A stretch of DNA of 6,527 nt from CAYQTO01 sp964420455 (GTDB lineage: Bacteria; Sumerlaeota; Sumerlaeia; SLMS01): positions 1-6,527 of the forward strand of contig CAYQTO010000181.1 in assembly GCA_964420455.1 (NCBI GenBank). The letters are read 5' to 3'. The translations under genes and the position numbers were made by a program. Each line of letters starts with the position of its first letter. The first letter of the stretch is position 1. Below, in pieces: positions 6,019 through 6,527 of the stretch. Under the pieces are notes generated by a model. That model saw only the letters and a list, made by a program, of their open reading frames with translations, searched no databases and was not told the DNA's origin.

Positions 6019-6527
6019 ATGATTCCCAGCACCCAGGGCGAGAGCCCGGAACACAGGTCTCTTCACTCTCTTCGAGCAGAACCGGCCTTCTGTTCGGTGA
6101 TCACCGGTATTCCCAGAAGGCAGATGTCTTCGTCAGGAGGCCCCTCCACGAGGAAGGGCACCTTCCAAGGCATCATCGGGGCCCCTCTCTTCTGGGTGCA
6201 CGTCTTCATCGATGATGATCTCCTCCATGAAGGGATTGTCTTCACGGTCTTCTGCCCCGTGGTCTTCTTCACCACGATCAAGGCGATGGGCTCCGGGGAA
6301 GATCTCTTCTTCGATCTGGTGGTCACCGGCCAGAAGAGAAGGCAAAGGTCTTCATCTGAAGACAGCCTCAAGGGGAAGAAGGGCAGCTATCTTTCCTCAG
6401 CAGCGCTCTTCTCCCTGGGCGTGACCTGGGCAGTCGAAGACCTCTTCGATGAAGAGCATGTCCTACTGCTCTTGACCTGCTCCCCTTTTATGATCCAGTC
6501 GGAAGTAGAGTCCTCGGTTCAGGGATG
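6019..6527 (+). CDS. Doubtful open frame, hypothetical protein (partial, runs off right edge)
   Basis: From ATG 6019 (or ATG 6124) a plus-strand frame stays open to the window end, at least 169 codons; the frame is open back to a TGA at 5953-5955. I recognise no family. The middle is rich in Phe, Val, Leu and Asp (FIDDDLLHEG, VFCPVVFFTT), and two segments share a V-x-TG-x-x-RRQ-x-SSS pattern (residues 27-39 and 101-113 from ATG 6019). Neither ATG has a usable Shine-Dalgarno site. Seven of eight Arg codons are AGA or AGG, quite unlike the CGC-dominated kinase gene. Minus-strand frames over the same bases are also open for 70-117 codons, with acidic or Lys-rich products, so strand and coding status are both uncertain. 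It could equally be a decayed gene or a non-coding repeat region. Confidence 0.2.
   Translation, partial: MIPSTQGESPEHRSLHSLRAEPAFCSVITGIPRRQMSSSGGPSTRKGTFQGIIGAPLFWVHVFIDDDLLHEGIVFTVFCPVVFFTTIKAMGSGEDLFFDLVVTGQKRRQRSSSEDSLKGKKGSYLSSAALFSLGVTWAVEDLFDEEHVLLLLTCSPFMIQSEVESSVQG
6085..6121. repeat. Nested inverted repeat: 8-bp arms around a 12-bp palindrome
   Basis: GCCTTCTG (6085-6092) and CAGAAGGC (6114-6121) are perfect inverted arms. Between them lies the perfect 12-bp palindrome CGGTGATCACCG (6095-6106). The element could form a hairpin in RNA or bind a dimeric protein; there is no direct evidence for either. Confidence 0.5.
6087..6136. repeat. Degenerate repeat, copy 1 (partner 222 bp downstream at 6309-6358)
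   Basis: Aligned without gaps at an offset of 222 bp, 34 of 50 bases match by eye. The best blocks are TCACCGG, AGAAGGCA and GTCTTC. The offset is a multiple of three (74 codons), so the two copies fall in the same frame on either strand: plus-strand V-x-TG-x-x-RRQ-x-SSS, minus-strand DED-x-CLL-x-x-PV-x-T. Similarity outside this core is weak, and low-complexity content may inflate it. Confidence 0.35.
6126..6456. repeat. Region dense in GTCTTC/GAAGAC words and short perfect hairpins
   Basis: GTCTTC begins at 6126, 6202, 6238, 6247, 6262 and 6348, and its complement GAAGAC begins at 6358 and 6436. Short perfect inverted repeats follow one another: GGAAGG/CCTTCC (6152-6166), GGGGCCCC (6178-6185), CTTCAT/ATGAAG (6204-6232, with palindrome TCATCGATGA at 6206-6215), CGTGGT/ACCACG (6258-6276), GTCTTC/GAAGAC (6348-6363), TCGAAGA/TCTTCGA (6434-6449) and the overlapping CTCTTC/GAAGAG (6442-6456). 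No spacer-repeat pattern of a CRISPR array is present. Confidence 0.55.
6309..6358. repeat. Degenerate repeat, copy 2
   Basis: Partner of the segment at 6087-6136, 222 bp downstream and in the same orientation. A weaker echo continues at the same offset: plus-strand DDLL at about 6214-6225 aligns with EDLF at 6436-6447. This suggests a longer, decayed tandem unit that may continue past the window edge. Confidence 0.35.

Noticed and set aside
5782..6066. 94-codon minus-strand frame with a C-terminal NRVRTGDPQLGKLMLYQLSY-type tail
   Set aside because: The recognisable tail is the antisense translation of the tRNA-Gly gene, a well-known false annotation. The rest shows no domain.
6126..6456. 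CRISPR array or restriction-site cassette suggested by repeated GTCTTC words
   Set aside because: The words are irregularly spaced, there is no constant repeat of 23 bp or more and there are no spacers. Nothing else points to an engineered cassette.

Overview
The window comes from a GC-rich bacterium. The gene types suggest an environmental lineage with many secreted carbohydrate-active enzymes and long PAS-array sensor kinases, such as the Planctomycetes/Verrucomicrobia group or Hydrogenedentes-like bacteria. This placement is an inference from gene style and codon use, not from any marker gene. Two solid protein genes and one tRNA gene fill bases 1 to 5878. The last 650 bases look different and carry no gene I can assign firmly.

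Layout. Bases 1-1097 (minus strand) hold the N-terminal 365 residues of a secreted clan GH-A-like glycoside hydrolase. It has a signal peptide, the first half of a TIM barrel with an Asn-Glu acid/base motif, and the start of a carbohydrate-binding module that appears to be inserted inside the barrel. The gene runs off the left edge. A 206-bp divergent spacer (1098-1303) carries a perfect 7-bp inverted repeat. Bases 1304-5764 (plus strand) encode a 1486-residue membrane-anchored hybrid sensor histidine kinase: about three membrane segments, six PAS domains, GAF, HisKA, HATPase and a C-terminal receiver. PAS4-PAS6 are three copies of an exact 387-bp (129-codon) unit. Right where the third copy ends, synonymous codon use flips from GAG-dominated to GAA-dominated, which suggests that the sensor array and the kinase core have different histories. 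A tRNA-Gly(CCC) gene with encoded CCA lies 38 bp downstream (5803-5878).

Beyond the tRNA (5879-6527) the sequence changes character. It holds three 10-bp-phased TACTGACA-like direct repeats, then about 450 bp very dense in GTCTTC/GAAGAC words and short perfect hairpins, with two weakly similar segments 222 bp apart. One plus-strand frame stays open to the right edge, but its codon use (AGA/AGG arginines) does not match the neighbouring genes. The stretch may be foreign DNA at a tRNA integration site, a decayed gene or a non-coding repeat region; the window alone cannot decide.

How the parts may work together: the kinase has its own receiver but no HPt or DNA-binding output, so it must pass phosphate to partners outside the window. 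Its head-to-head arrangement with the secreted hydrolase allows, but does not prove, control of carbohydrate use by this sensor.
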